The position numbers and the translations under genes were made by a program. From Phylloscopus collybita (Eukaryota; Chordata; Aves; Passeriformes; Phylloscopidae), in assembly GCA_027886175.1 (NCBI GenBank), contig JAJNNQ010000011.1, positions 3,348,001 through 3,412,000 of the forward strand: DNA of 64,000 bases, written 5' to 3'. Position 1 is the stretch's first letter, and each line of letters opens with the position of its first letter. This document shows, piece by piece, positions 1 to 9,905 of this stretch. Below the pieces are notes generated by a model. The model made no database searches and was not told where the DNA came from. It was given only the letters and a program-made list of their open reading frames with translations.

Positions 1-60
1 CAGCTGCAGCCCCTCCCCGTGGCCTCGGGCCCGGCCAGACCCCCCGTTCTGTCCCTGTTG
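1..60 (+). pseudogene. MHC class II beta 3' untranslated tail (fragment)
   Basis: These bases match the sequence just after the class II beta stop codon in the two other copies here (59,062 onward on plus; below 21,979 on minus): the CAGCTGCAGCCCCTCC stretch and the following GCCTCGGGC. The coding part would lie to the left, outside the window. It then runs into the 1.3-kb repeat block exactly as at 59,100, so junction and repeat were duplicated together. Noncoding. Confidence 0.5.
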
Positions 61-1335
61 TGGTGTGTTTTTATTGTGTTTCCAATTGCTACTCAGTTTT
101 AATGGTCAGTTTTATACCCCCCTGTATTTTGTATTATTACAGTATATTTTATCCCTAATGGATTGTTCCTTTCCCCTCTATTGTTGGTTCTGCCCTGGTT
201 GTCTGTCTTCCCTAGACCTGCCCTTCCCTCCTCCTACAGAATTGTCAATCCTTCCCTCACCCTGCCCCTTCTTCCAGACCCTTCCCTGTCAATCCCCCAA
301 CCTTCGACGCCCCAGTGGTTGGTTTAAACTGTTCCCTCCCCTTGTGTTCTTTCATTGCTCTGTGCATTGTACTCCCCGCCTTATGTTCCTCCCCCATGTC
401 ACCCTCATTGGTTGGAAATTGTATCCTCTCCCCAGACCTCCCCCACTTATCAGCCCCTGCAAGCCCAGGTTCTGTGCCTTTTTCTGTCCCTGACCCTCTG
501 GGCAATAAACACCTTTGGAAATCACCCAGAAGGCCTCTCCCTGTCCCTTGTCCCTGCCCTGGACGCGTGCCACCTGTGCTATAGAGCAGCTGTGCCCTGC
601 AGCTGCACCCCGGATTGCCTGGCTTTCTGGGGGCAGCCCACTCCTGGCGCCGGTGCCGGGAGCTGGCTGGGCTGAAGGACGCCGGCATCGTGTCCTGTCC
701 CCATTTCTTTGCCTGGGAGCCCCTGAATTTTCTGAGTTATAATAATTTGGAGGGATGGAGTTTGAATTCTCCATTCCAAGGGAGTCTCTGGCTTTCCCTG
801 GCACACACCTGTCTTTCAAACTAACACCATTCTCTGAGTTAGTTACAATGTAAAAGTCAGTTATAATAGAAAAGTTAGCTATAATAGTTATACTATAAAA
901 GCATTTCTGCATTGAGCATTGTGTATTTTAATATGTTGCTAAGGCCTATGATATAAAATCAATTTATTGCGTTGCCTTTTCTGTTGGCTATGCAGTGTAC
1001 ACGCAAAGTGATAGATTGTGTTATACCAGAAAGCAGCTGGAAGGAACTATAAATTGCACTGTATCAAAATAATTGTGATCAATGACAATGTGCAAAAGCT
1101 GCCATGTGAATGCATAAGGCAATATTGTATTGTCATTGATATTGTCATTTGCATTGTCATTTATAACCGCCTCTGGTTCAGGCACCAAGGGGGCTCATTC
1201 ACCCCCTGCCCCTGCATCCCTGAGAGTTCTCAAGTGCCCCTGAGTGCCCTGAACATCCCTGAGTGTCCCCGAGTGTCCCTGCATGTTCCCTGAGTGTCCC
1301 CAGTGAGGTCACCCCAGGAATTCCCATCAGGATTT
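60..1335 (+). repeat. 1.3-kb duplicated block, copy 1
   Basis: This block recurs in the same orientation at 59,115-60,480 and inverted at 44,400-45,550. It contains a polyadenylation-like AATAAA near 502, a TATA-rich stretch near 840-900, and TG-rich simple repeats of the GAGTGTCCC type near 1,250-1,300. Layout and dispersion suggest an ERV or LTR-derived segment. I see no intact coding sequence; the open frames of 60-190 codons overlap on both strands and are not credible genes. Confidence 0.6.
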
Positions 1336-1339
1336 GGGA

Positions 1340-2535
1340 CAGTTTCAATGAAAATCTCCAGAACATTTCCCAATTTTTTCTCACTGTGCAGGGAGAGGGG
1401 AGGGGACAAGTGACACCAGCCATGTTCCCGATGATGCCATCACCCCAATGATGTCCCCAAGCTGTTAAGAATGGGGCCAGCAGACCAGCTCCTTTGAAAA
1501 GGCCTTTATTGAAAAACAGCGCTGGGTGGGGCCCGAGGGGTCGCGCACACGGCCACTGCTCCCGCTGGACGGCGCCAAGGAGGACATGGCAGAGCTGGAG
1601 CTCCTGTCCCCACCAGAGTCCCTGGGAAGTCACTTGTAGGGTCGTGCTCCGGGGCTGTCACACTGGCCCGGTACTGTCCGGTCATGGCGAGGAGTCGGAG
1701 GTCTTTAGTTGGTAGCCGGATGTTCACCACTGTTTTCCTCAGCTGAAGAAGTCACTTTCAGTCTTTGGTGTTGTAATGGCTCGTTGCCTTTGGGGTCTTT
1801 ACCCTGAAATATTGTCCCATCGTTCCCTGGTGTCTCCTCATTTGCATGTGCGCCATCTTGGGGAGCAGTGGCAGTGGTTCCCGACGGGAAATGGATTCCG
1901 GTGTACAATGGAAGGGGATCAATGGAGTGAAATCATCAATAACAGGTAAGTAATTAACGTCCTTTAACATGAACAGGTGTTGTGGTGTGCCTTTAAGGTT
2001 TTCAAGGTGGGCTCCCTTTTGGAGATTCTTCCCCTCCCCCGGGGTAGGTTTTTCCCAGCCAGCCCTGAGGGAATGATTATAATACACCGGGTTTACCAAG
2101 CAACCTGAGATTCTGCAGGGGCTGCCCATCGAAGGAATTGGCCCCGGCAGAGAGGGCCCACCCCTCCTCACAGGTGATTTGACCTTTAGGCTGCCCTTTA
2201 GCCCTCGGGTCACGCCCTGTCCCTCTCTGAGAGGTAGGCTGTGTGCCCTCCCCCTTCCCCCTCTCCCAGGTGAAAACCCAGCACAGGCACATGGTCGGGG
2301 TTCTGCTCAGGGCAGTCACACGGTTCAGAAGTGCTGCTGTAACTGGAATAAAATCTCTGGACAAGACTCCTGAGGCAGATCCGTTTCCTTTCTCCACTGA
2401 TTCATCCAACCCCTCTGAAGGAGCCATGCAGGATTCATCTTGCTACATTTACCCTGGGTCCTACGCTGCCTGAAACAAGCCTGGACTTGTCCGAGGGGTC
2501 TGTGCCTGTGTTAGCAGTGCAGGGAGAGGATCCTT
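1340..2535 (-). other. Duplicated segment with an unrecognised open frame
   Basis: The inverted copy lies at 43,090-44,300. On minus, an open frame at 2,213-1,758 (151 codons) is kept in the other arm (43,420-43,875 plus) with only a few amino-acid changes. A second frame, 2,427-2,077 (116 codons), is also kept. An AATAAA-like signal on minus near 1,510 follows the frames. I recognise no domain. Few changes between young duplicates do not prove coding. It may be a decayed retroelement 3' end with its polyadenylation site. Confidence 0.3.
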
Positions 2536-2537
2536 TT

Positions 2538-3080
2538 GGGACTGTTATAAATGCACATTTTGGAGCTGGCTTTTCACAAATATTGAAATGAATGTTATAC
2601 ATATAGTGTAAGAAGGTTGTACTGTATTTCCTTTCATTTGTGGAATTTAAAAATGTAACGAAGGTATATTTTCAGATTGTAACAAAGTAGAGATGGGGGT
2701 TGTTGGTTTTCTTTTTAACTCCTCAACTAGATAGAAGACAGAAGGGCCATTTGGTATTCCTCAACTAAAGATTTCTGATAAAGAACAATTAAGCCTTTCA
2801 GAGTTTGAATCTTCAGAAGACAGATTTACAACATGCATCTAGACTGCATGGAATCCCACAGGTAAACTGTGTGCTTAGGGTGCTCTTGAAACCAAAATGA
2901 ATATTTTAATTATGCATTAGCTTATTTAAATATGTAACACCAAGACTTTTAAATACCAAGAAATTTGGAATGCGCAGTATGTTGCTTTGCACCCTCAGTT
3001 GAGAAGCTATCTTTTTTGTCTCCTTATTGTGTATTTTTATTCTATTTTCTTTTTATGAAACTTATAAATTAATATAACAA
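2538..3080. repeat. LTR-like element, copy 1
   Basis: The segment starts TGTTATAAATGC and ends in ATATAACA, so its ends form the short inverted repeat expected of an LTR. The same sequence lies inverted at 42,562-43,090. Both end parts occur again at 62,167-63,370, where other sequence is inserted between them. It is AT-rich with no coding potential. No paired LTR or primer site is visible, so it could be a solo LTR or another repeat. Confidence 0.45.
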
Positions 3081-3104
3081 GGTGAAAGGTCATTTTTCAC
3101 ACTG

Positions 3105-3604
3105 CTGGGACATCTTGCTGGCCCAGCTTGCTGCTGCCGAGAGTCCTGCAGGGGCACTGGGATGGGCAGCCCCAGGGCTCTGGGAAGCAAAGCCTCTCCT
3201 CCATCCCTTCCCGTTCCGGACAAAGCCGCCATCACCGCGCGCTCCCCGAGCCCGCGCCACAGCGCCCCCTGCAGCCGCGGGGGGATCATCGCACCTGCCC
3301 TGCCCACCGGGAGCCACCAGCGCCCCTGCCGGCTGTGCCCGGAACTGCACCCCAGGGGAAAGTGCCGCGCTCAGGGAAGCTGTTCCTGGGCTCCTGGTTC
3401 TGTTTGTTATCAGTGCTGTGGGTGGTGGGGTTTGTTTGCCTGGTTATACACACCAGGAAAGAACTGGGATTCCTGTCCCCATAGCTGTGCCCGAGAGCCC
3501 CTGAGTTTTCAAAATGATAATAATTCACAGGAAGTGGGGTTTGAATTCTCTGTTCTAAGGGAGGCTCCTCCTTCCTGAGCAGACACCTGTTGTTCAAACC
3601 TAGA
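3105..3604. other. GC-rich duplicated spacer, no gene seen
   Basis: This CpG-containing segment (densest at 3,220-3,370) recurs inverted at 42,045-42,540. Several frames are open on both strands, as expected from GC-rich sequence. It ends in a motif (GAATTCTC...AAGGGAGGCTC) resembling parts of the blocks near 770 and 21,310, suggesting a common dispersed repeat. It may be an old promoter-like island. I find no exon. Confidence 0.35.
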
Positions 3605-4126
3605 CACAATGAGATGATCATGACCATGCCATGACTGTGACTGTGACCATGCCTATGAGATGATCATGACCATGAGAGGGCTGTGACCATCAGATGACCA
3701 TGACACAGCTATGAGGTGATCGAGATCATGAGCTGACCATGAGATGAACATGACACCACCATGGCCATGAGGTCATCATGGCCATGAGAAGACCGTGACC
3801 ATCAGATGACCATGACACAGCCAGGAGCATGAGATTGTGTCCATGAGAGGACCACGAGCATGAGGTGATTGTGATCAGTAGACGACCATGAACATGAGAT
3901 GATGGTGCTCAGGAAATGACCATGACATGACCACGACTGAGACCATGACATGACTGTGACCATGAGCTGTCCACAAGGTGAACATCACCATTTGATGACC
4001 ATGAGCATTTCATGACCATGACCATGAGGTGATCAAGGTCATGAGGTGACTATGAGGTGAACATGAGGTGACCATGACCTAACCATGGCCATGGCGTCAT
4101 AAAGACCATGAGATGAGCAAGAGATG
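3605..4126. repeat. ATGACCATGAG-type minisatellite, copy 1
   Basis: An imperfect tandem array about 0.5 kb long is built from ATGACCATGA and CATGAGGTGATC words. The inverted copy is at 41,560-42,045. The array stops exactly where an LTR end (TGTAGTGGTTTGG at 4,127) begins, in both arms. Confidence 0.85.
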
Positions 4127-4560
4127 TGTAGTGGTTTGGGGCAAATTTGGGAGGAAACCTCCTGAAGGGCCATCCCTCCCCTCCCCCAACCAGTTCAGTA
4201 GTGACTCCCTCAGAGAGAAGTGGAAATAAAAACCTGTTTATTAAACTTGAAAAGCACTCCCCAGCACAATAAATTGAGTAATACCAGATGACAAGAACTT
4301 TGTGCTGTTTTGGAGAGATGACAAATTAGAAAAGAAGTCCCTCCTGTAGGAGGTTGCTCTGTTCTCAGTCCCTCTGGTGCTGGGAAAAGTTGCTGTGCAG
4401 GGTGGATCTTGGTGGGTCCCAGGTGCAAGCTCCCCCTGGTGCTCCCCTGGATCCTCAGCCTGGGGAGGTTTGAACAGTTCCAAAAGAAGATGAAAAAAAA
4501 AGAGAAAAAAAAGAAAAAAAGAGGAAAAAGAAAACCAAAGCTTCTACGCCTCAGCCAGAT
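4127..4560 (-). mobile_element. ERV LTR (minus orientation), fragment
   Basis: The terminal GGCAAATTTGGGAGGAAACC module beside TGTAGTGG is shared with LTR ends at 17,877, 23,780, 30,325 and 41,554. On minus, AATAAA near 4,240 sits a short distance before the U5 end at 4,127, the usual R-U5 order. An A-rich tract at 4,490-4,540 marks the other side, whose exact boundary is not clear. The inverted copy is at about 41,140-41,554. Confidence 0.55.
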
Positions 4561-5207
4561 TCATTAACTAACTAAAAACAGAAAAAAACAGATGGAAAAA
4601 TAACCCTCTCCGTCTTCTGTCTTTGTGTTGTTGATTCCCACTAGCAAGGCCAGTCCAGAGGGGGAAGGTTTCCGAAAACAAACTGTGCGCTTCTCCCCGC
4701 TTTTTACTCTCAGATCCAATATTAAAGGTAGAGAGTGTAATATCCAGCATAGACCCATCAGACAGTTGGGGATTTCAACATCGTAACATCACACTAGGAC
4801 ACACTTGGAAAACAGGAAATAAAAATTACGGAATCCCTGAGGTTGGAAAAGACCTGCAAGACCATTCAGGATTCCTTGGAGCCACCAGAAGAGAGGATTG
4901 AACACAAAAGATTATCTCCAGTTGAAAGTCAACAAATCCGCTCTCCCCAAGGAATTCCCAGTGTTTGTCTGTGTCGTGATGGATGTTCCTGCCCCTGCAT
5001 TGATCCAGGTGCCCACGGGGAGACAGGAAGATGTGGAGCCTCCCCAGCCAGGTGTCTTCCCAACAGGGATCACCAGGATCATGGACCACCAGGGCTCTGG
5101 CCAACAGGGGTCACTGGGGATCATCCAACGACGATCCTCCCACTGGGGATGGAGCTGGAGCAGCGCATGAAGCTCTTCCCGCTCTCAGGGCACTCCCAGG
5201 GCTTCCC

Positions 5208-6032
5208 TCAGTGGTGCCTCCGTTGGTGTTCGGTCAAGTGAGAGCTCCTGGAGAAGCTCTTCCCACACTCAGGACACTCGTAGGGCCTCTCCCCGGTGTG
5301 GATGCGCCGGTGCCTGATGAGGTGTGAGTTGCGCTTGAAGCCCTTCCTGCAGTCGGGGCAGCGGAAGGGCCTCTCCTCCGTGTGAATCCGCTGATGGACG
5401 AGGAGTTTGGAGCTGGTGTGAAACCTCTTCCCACACTGGAGACACTCGTAGGGCCTCTCCCCAGTGTGGATGCGCTGGTGGTTTCTCAGGCTGGAGCTCT
5501 TTCCAAAGCCCTTCCCACATTCCAAGCAGGTGTAGAGCCCTTCCCCAGTGTGGATCACCTGGTGCTGGATCAGGGCCGAGCTTACTCTGAAGCTCTTCCC
5601 ACATTCCCCACACTTGTAGGGCTTTTCCCCAGTGTGGATCATCTGGTGATTCCTAAGACTCTGCTTCAGGCTGAACCTCATCCCACACTCTCCACACTCA
5701 TAGGGCCGTTCCCCAGTGTGGATCACCTGGTGTTTCCTAAGACTGCCCTTCTGGCTGAAGCTCATCCCACACTCCCCACACTCATAGGGCCGTTCCCCAG
5801 TGTGGATCACCTGGTGCCGGATCAGCTCGGACCTCCAGCTGAAACCCTTCCCACATTCCAAGCACTTGTGGGGCTTCTCCCCTCCATCAGGCTTCTCCTC
5901 CAGCTCTGAGCTCTGGCTGGATCTCCGGCCGCCCTCCAGGCACAGGGGGGATCTTTCCTCCTCGCAGCTCCATGGGCTGGGTTTGCAGCCCCTCCTCCTG
6001 TGGGAGCTCCGGGGCTTTTCCTCCTCCTCCAT
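5208..6032 (-). CDS. C2H2 zinc-finger protein A (8 fingers)
   Basis: Predicted nuclear DNA-binding protein of 274 residues. A short basic, Ser/Glu-rich leader with [15 protein letters not shown] motifs (about residues 1-55, here with W for G) is followed by eight C2H2 fingers of 28 residues joined by TGE(R/K)P(Y/F) linkers, all with both Cys and both His. There is no KRAB, SCAN or BTB domain in this exon. The ATG at 6,032 is the first in frame; the frame stays open to the splice acceptor near 6,058, so an upstream coding exon is possible. The probable noncoding exon 1 ends at 9,492 in the 9.5-kb CpG island. The closest relative is D, in the inverted arm. Target unknown. A dead ninth finger follows the stop. 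Confidence 0.85.
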   Translation of the reverse strand: MEEEEKPRSSHRRRGCKPSPWSCEEERSPLCLEGGRRSSQSSELEEKPDGGEKPHKCLECGKGFSWRSELIRHQVIHTGERPYECGECGMSFSQKGSLRKHQVIHTGERPYECGECGMRFSLKQSLRNHQMIHTGEKPYKCGECGKSFRVSSALIQHQVIHTGEGLYTCLECGKGFGKSSSLRNHQRIHTGERPYECLQCGKRFHTSSKLLVHQRIHTEERPFRCPDCRKGFKRNSHLIRHRRIHTGERPYECPECGKSFSRSSHLTEHQRRHH

Positions 6033-6299
6033 CCGGACACTCCTTGGGAATGACAAATCCTTGTTTGGGGAGAAAACAAGAGGAGAGAGCCTTAGGCTGG
6101 GGGTTCCTCCATGCCCAAGTTCCTCTCAGGAAATCATTGGGCACCTTGTGTCTGTAAGAACCTCCAAAACACCAAGATTCACCCCAAGTGTCCTCCAAAC
6201 ATCAAGAAAACAGATCAAAAACTCCCCAAACATCAAGACTCAGACAAAACCTCTTCTAAAACATAAAGGTTCAGCCCCATGCAAAAACCCAAAGCACCA

Positions 6300-6840
6300 A
6301 ATTTTAGCCCAATAAAGCTCAGAAACACCACGATTCACTCCCAGGAAAATCCTGGATCCCCCTCCCCGGTCATCTGCTGCATGTGGGGGGGGAGCGCTCC
6401 TGGGGCTGGGGGAGGCTGCAGATCCAGGGAGGGGTGGAACCTTGTGCTGCCTCCTCTTCCTGCTCCTCCTCCTCCTCCTGTGTCCCTACTCTTCCTCACA
6501 CTCCTCTTCCTCCTACTGTTCCTCCTTCTCCTGCACAATCCCACCTTCTCCTCCCACGTGCATCCTTTGACCATTTTGTTCTTCATCCCTGCTTCTCCTT
6601 CCCTTCTCCTCCTGCCCCCAGGATTGACTGGGGACCCGAGAGTGTCCAGGAGGCAGACGAGTGACAGATCAGGGGATCTGGGAAGAGTCAGCAGGGAGAG
6701 AGCACTGAAAATCTCATCAGGGAGGACACTGGGATCTTCAGGGAGGAAACAGGGCAGGGCACCCATGCAGGGTGGAAAAGGGAAAGCCAGGAAGGGGTCC
6801 CAGCAAAAGGGATGATGATCCCAAAATATCTCTGAAGGGT
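6300..6840 (-). other. Pyrimidine-rich upstream intron segment of ZNF A
   Basis: This is conserved next to C (31,980-32,520), D (38,780-39,340, inverted) and E (47,910-48,465). It carries a CTCCTCCTC-rich tract on plus and a matching purine tract on minus. Long frames exist on both strands through low-complexity runs (poly-Leu one way, Arg-rich the other), which I read as composition artefacts. It could contain a short alternative 5' exon of the zinc-finger genes; only transcript data would show that. Confidence 0.3.
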
Positions 6841-6879
6841 CCCTTGGGAGAATGTTGTGTCAGTTTGCTCATTCTCCCA

Positions 6880-7530
6880 GAGGTAATTAAGGAAATGGAC
6901 ACCCAGAGGGGCAATTAGGGAAGTCAAGAAGGGATTTGGACAACAGGGCATGGATGGTGTTGGTGTGCTGGGAAGGGAAAGGGTGAAGGGCAGTGTGCAG
7001 GAATATGGTGAAGGAAAGAAGCAGCAGCAGGAATCGCTGTGGGAAGAAAAAGGATGATGGAAAAGAGGAAGAAGACGGGAAATGTGGATTCCACCTGCAA
7101 GGATCGAGATTTTCCTTGAATGACTTTGTTGGGGGCGCTGCAGAAATGAATGGTTTTGCAGAAAGCTCAGCAGCTGTCAGAGGATGAGCACCCACAGGCA
7201 CTCAGGGGGGCTGCAGGAGGGGCACAAGAAGCCCCTGCAGCACTTGGTCACAAAGGCACAGCAGGGGAAGAAGGCAAGAAGGGAGGAGGAAAAGGCCAAG
7301 GGGAAGAAGGCAAAGGCCATGGCAGAGTTTCTACAGCCCCTGAGGGATCAAGCCCAGGGCCCAAGGGGGCCCCAGCACCCAGGGCACCGGCTCGGCCACA
7401 AGGACCTGGCAGAGGCATTGCCCTCCTGGGCAGGGGAGAGCCCAGCCAAACAGCCCCTGGCAAGGAATCAGGCTTCCAGCTGCAGGCCACAAGGACACTG
7501 CAAGCAATAATTACATTACAAGAAGACCTC
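6880..7530 (+). mobile_element. Decayed ERV gag (capsid end to nucleocapsid) fragment
   Basis: The plus-strand frame 7,184-7,510 has a charged REEEKAKG-type helix and a MAEFLQP stretch, the pattern at the capsid-nucleocapsid junction of gamma-like retroviral gag. The same sequence in unit D (38,370-37,861 minus) runs in one frame into a protease DTGAS motif, which supports the call. It is antisense to zinc finger A and interrupted by frame changes. Copies are at 48,544-49,140 (plus) and 38,464-38,100 (minus). Confidence 0.55.
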
Positions 7531-8870
7531 CAAATAAGAACCAAGCAGTCAGGTCCAGCTCCTGAGTCTGGCCCACCAATCCACTCAAACCAAGAACACA
7601 ACATTTCACCATGGGATGGGATCAGATTATCCATGACCAATAGGAGGAGCACAGTGTGGAAAATTAAATGACTCAAGATGCTGCTGGCAAAGAGATGACA
7701 ACGGGAAAGTGGTGAAACAGAGAACAAAGGAAATAAGAAAGCAGCTCATGTTCCGGCCCAAACGTGGAAAGGATGGGAATGGGATACGGTGTCGGGGTTC
7801 CCTGGCACACCAGGGGTTAAACGAATGCTCTTCCTCCTCTTTTGTGCTACAGCAACTCTCATCTTTGGGCCATGCAGGACACCTTGCTGAGTGCAGCTCA
7901 GTCAGCAGCTGAGCAAGGGGATGCAGGTGGCAGCCAGGCCTCCTGAGCCACAAACGGCTACAAAAGGACAGGGAATTGTTGAAAATGACCCCAGAATATT
8001 GGCTTTCACATTTGTGTGCTGGTCTTTATCAGTGGTTGTTGATTGTAAGCACAGTGCAGTTTAGAATCCCTTTGAGCTGCTTGCTCATTTAACCTCATTG
8101 CTCATTTGAAGGCTGCACCGTGTAACTCATGGAAGCAGCAGTGGGATGAGTATTTGATGTTGATGTAGACACCTGACAGCTTCTAGAACTGATAATGGGA
8201 TGAATGTATTGTACTGTAGGCCTTGGCAAAATAGAAAATGGTCAAAAACTTGTGTGTAACCCAGAGAACTGTATAAAGCACTCAGGTTGTTTCCCACAGC
8301 TGCTGACTGACCTCTCCAAGGGATGAGATAAGGGCCACACAAACCAGAGCAGCAGAGAAGAATGAGAGAAGAGTTTGTGAACTGTTCGCTCTCTGGGAAG
8401 TGTGAAACAACAGGATGAGGCCACAAGAAGAAATAAAAGAGATTGACCTGATCTGCAGGATGTGATGTAGATAAGCCAGAGCAGAAAAGCAAAATAAAGA
8501 AAAGTTTCTAAACCATCAAAAGCTGCCAAGAAGATTTGAACAGTGCATGAAACTCATGAATATGTATGTGCCTCAGTAAAGGAACAGCACAGAGATAAGG
8601 CTGCCTTGATGTGCAGGGTGTTCCTGGGCTGATGGCCAGGAACACGCCAGTGCTCGGCATTGTCCCAGGTTTTTCCTTATTGGACTTTTGGAAAATATTC
8701 TAAGACTGAGTTTTCATTTTTTTTTCAGAATTGAGCTCACTGACAATAATCCCAAAACCAAAGAGGAACCAGGAAGAAATAACAGAGTCAGTGTGTGAAA
8801 TCTGCTCGGAGAGAGAGCCGGGGACTTGGAGATAAGGAAGGAATGAGCGAAACTCATCAGTTTCAGAAAA
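7531..8870. other. Duplicated intronic segment, no gene seen
   Basis: It matches 49,140-50,450 in direct orientation with scattered substitutions and small indels; the E copy lacks about 50 bases near 8,640. It contains simple A-rich stretches and a few frames of about 100 codons on minus, none with a recognisable domain. Interpreted as the intron of zinc finger A filled with old repeat sequence. Confidence 0.4.
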
Positions 8871-9232
8871 TGTTACTCATTGTCACGGACTGCTGCTCAG
8901 CCAAGATCCTGCTGAATTCCTGAACGTGGAGAAGAAGAACAAAGCCTGAACAGAGCCAGGAATATCGGATGTTATACAAAAGGGGGGTGCATATTAACGA
9001 GGACATGCAGCAATAGGATCGGGAAGGCTGAACTGTCCAAGGACCTTCGCCAATGGGCAAAGGGAGAGGGAGATGCAGAAGGGAAAATCGGGATAAAAAG
9101 GAGGCTGCGAACTGCAACAATTGGAGAGACCGCATGGCAAATGCCGCATGGCCTCTCCCTTTGTTCATGAATAAAGTCACTTTTACAGGACTCCTCTGGC
9201 TCCTTCGGGCACACAAACCTCTGGCGATACCA
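8871..9232 (+). mobile_element. Solo-type ERV LTR next to the ZNF A/F promoter
   Basis: The element is 362 bp, with TG at 8,871 and CA at 9,231-9,232. A TATA-like ATAAAAA lies at 9,093 and AATAAA at 9,170-9,175, in the correct U3-R-U5 order on plus. No primer site or second LTR follows; a CpG island starts at once. In unit E the copy is cut at 50,585 by a deletion. No clean target-site duplication is visible (left flank AGAAAA, right flank ATTTTC). Confidence 0.6.
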
Positions 9233-9239
9233 ATTTTCC

Positions 9240-9700
9240 CGCTCAGGCCCGGGGACAGCGCAGCGCCTCCGTCCTACCCACAGGAACCGGGACGAGCCAG
9301 CGCTGCTCCGGCCCCGGCTCCTGCCCAGGCACCCGCGGGAAGGAGACCGCGGGCAGCCGCTCCCGCAGCGCCCTCAGGGCACGGGGAACACGGCGCGGAC
9401 ACGGCACAACCCAGCCACAGCCAGAGCCCCCTGCCGCCCCCTCCGCCCGCAGCCAGCGCCGAGCCCCGGCACAACCCAGCGCGGCTCCCACCTGCGCCGG
9501 GGCCGCTCCTCAGCCGAGGTTTCCGAGCAATGCCGGAGTCAGCGAAATGGAGGCGAGTCCGTGCCGTGCAGCAGAGCCCGCCACTCCTCGGGATTGGCTG
9601 GATCTGCCGTCACTCTCCCTTCTCGTGCGCTGATTGGGCAGCGCGGGGAGAAGCACAGCCCCCAGCCGCCATTGGCAGAGTCTGTGTGCCGGGATCTCCT
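9240..9700. promoter_or_regulatory. CpG-rich, probably bidirectional promoter of ZNF A and ZNF F
   Basis: On minus, a GGCGCAG|GTGGGAG splice donor ends a noncoding exon at 9,492, identical to the donors at 12,526 (B), 34,512 (D) and 50,697 (E). On plus, two ATTGG (inverted CCAAT) boxes at 9,593 and 9,633 flank a CCGTCACTC motif, the same order as in the B, D and E promoters. A on minus and F on plus diverge from this island. Transcription starts are inferred. Confidence 0.55.
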
Positions 9701-9905
9701 TTCCCTTCCTTCGGGCACGGAGGCAAATCCCATCCTCTCCTCCGCCCTCTTTCCTCTCCTTATTCTGTCCTTCGCCCTTCCTCGTTCCTTCATCTTCTTC
9801 TGTTTCCTCCCTTGTTTCTTCCTTCTCCTTCCTCTCCTTCTGTCTTTTCCCTTCTCGCTGTCTCTTCCTCTCCTTTTCCCTCCTCCCTCAGGCGCTGAGC
9901 TGCAG

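Noticed and set aside
5382..5909. Open frames opposite the zinc-finger arrays (for example 175 codons on plus, with counterparts in every unit)
   Set aside because: They are periodic antisense shadows of the 84-bp finger unit.
6335..6766. Arg-rich minus frame and Leu-rich plus frame as a membrane protein or nuclear peptide
   Set aside because: Both come from the same CTCCTC-type tract, repeated in every unit. A noncoding intron is simpler.
9053..9898. 281-codon plus frame through the LTR and promoter island
   Set aside because: It starts inside an LTR and crosses a CpG island and a pyrimidine tract, so composition explains it.
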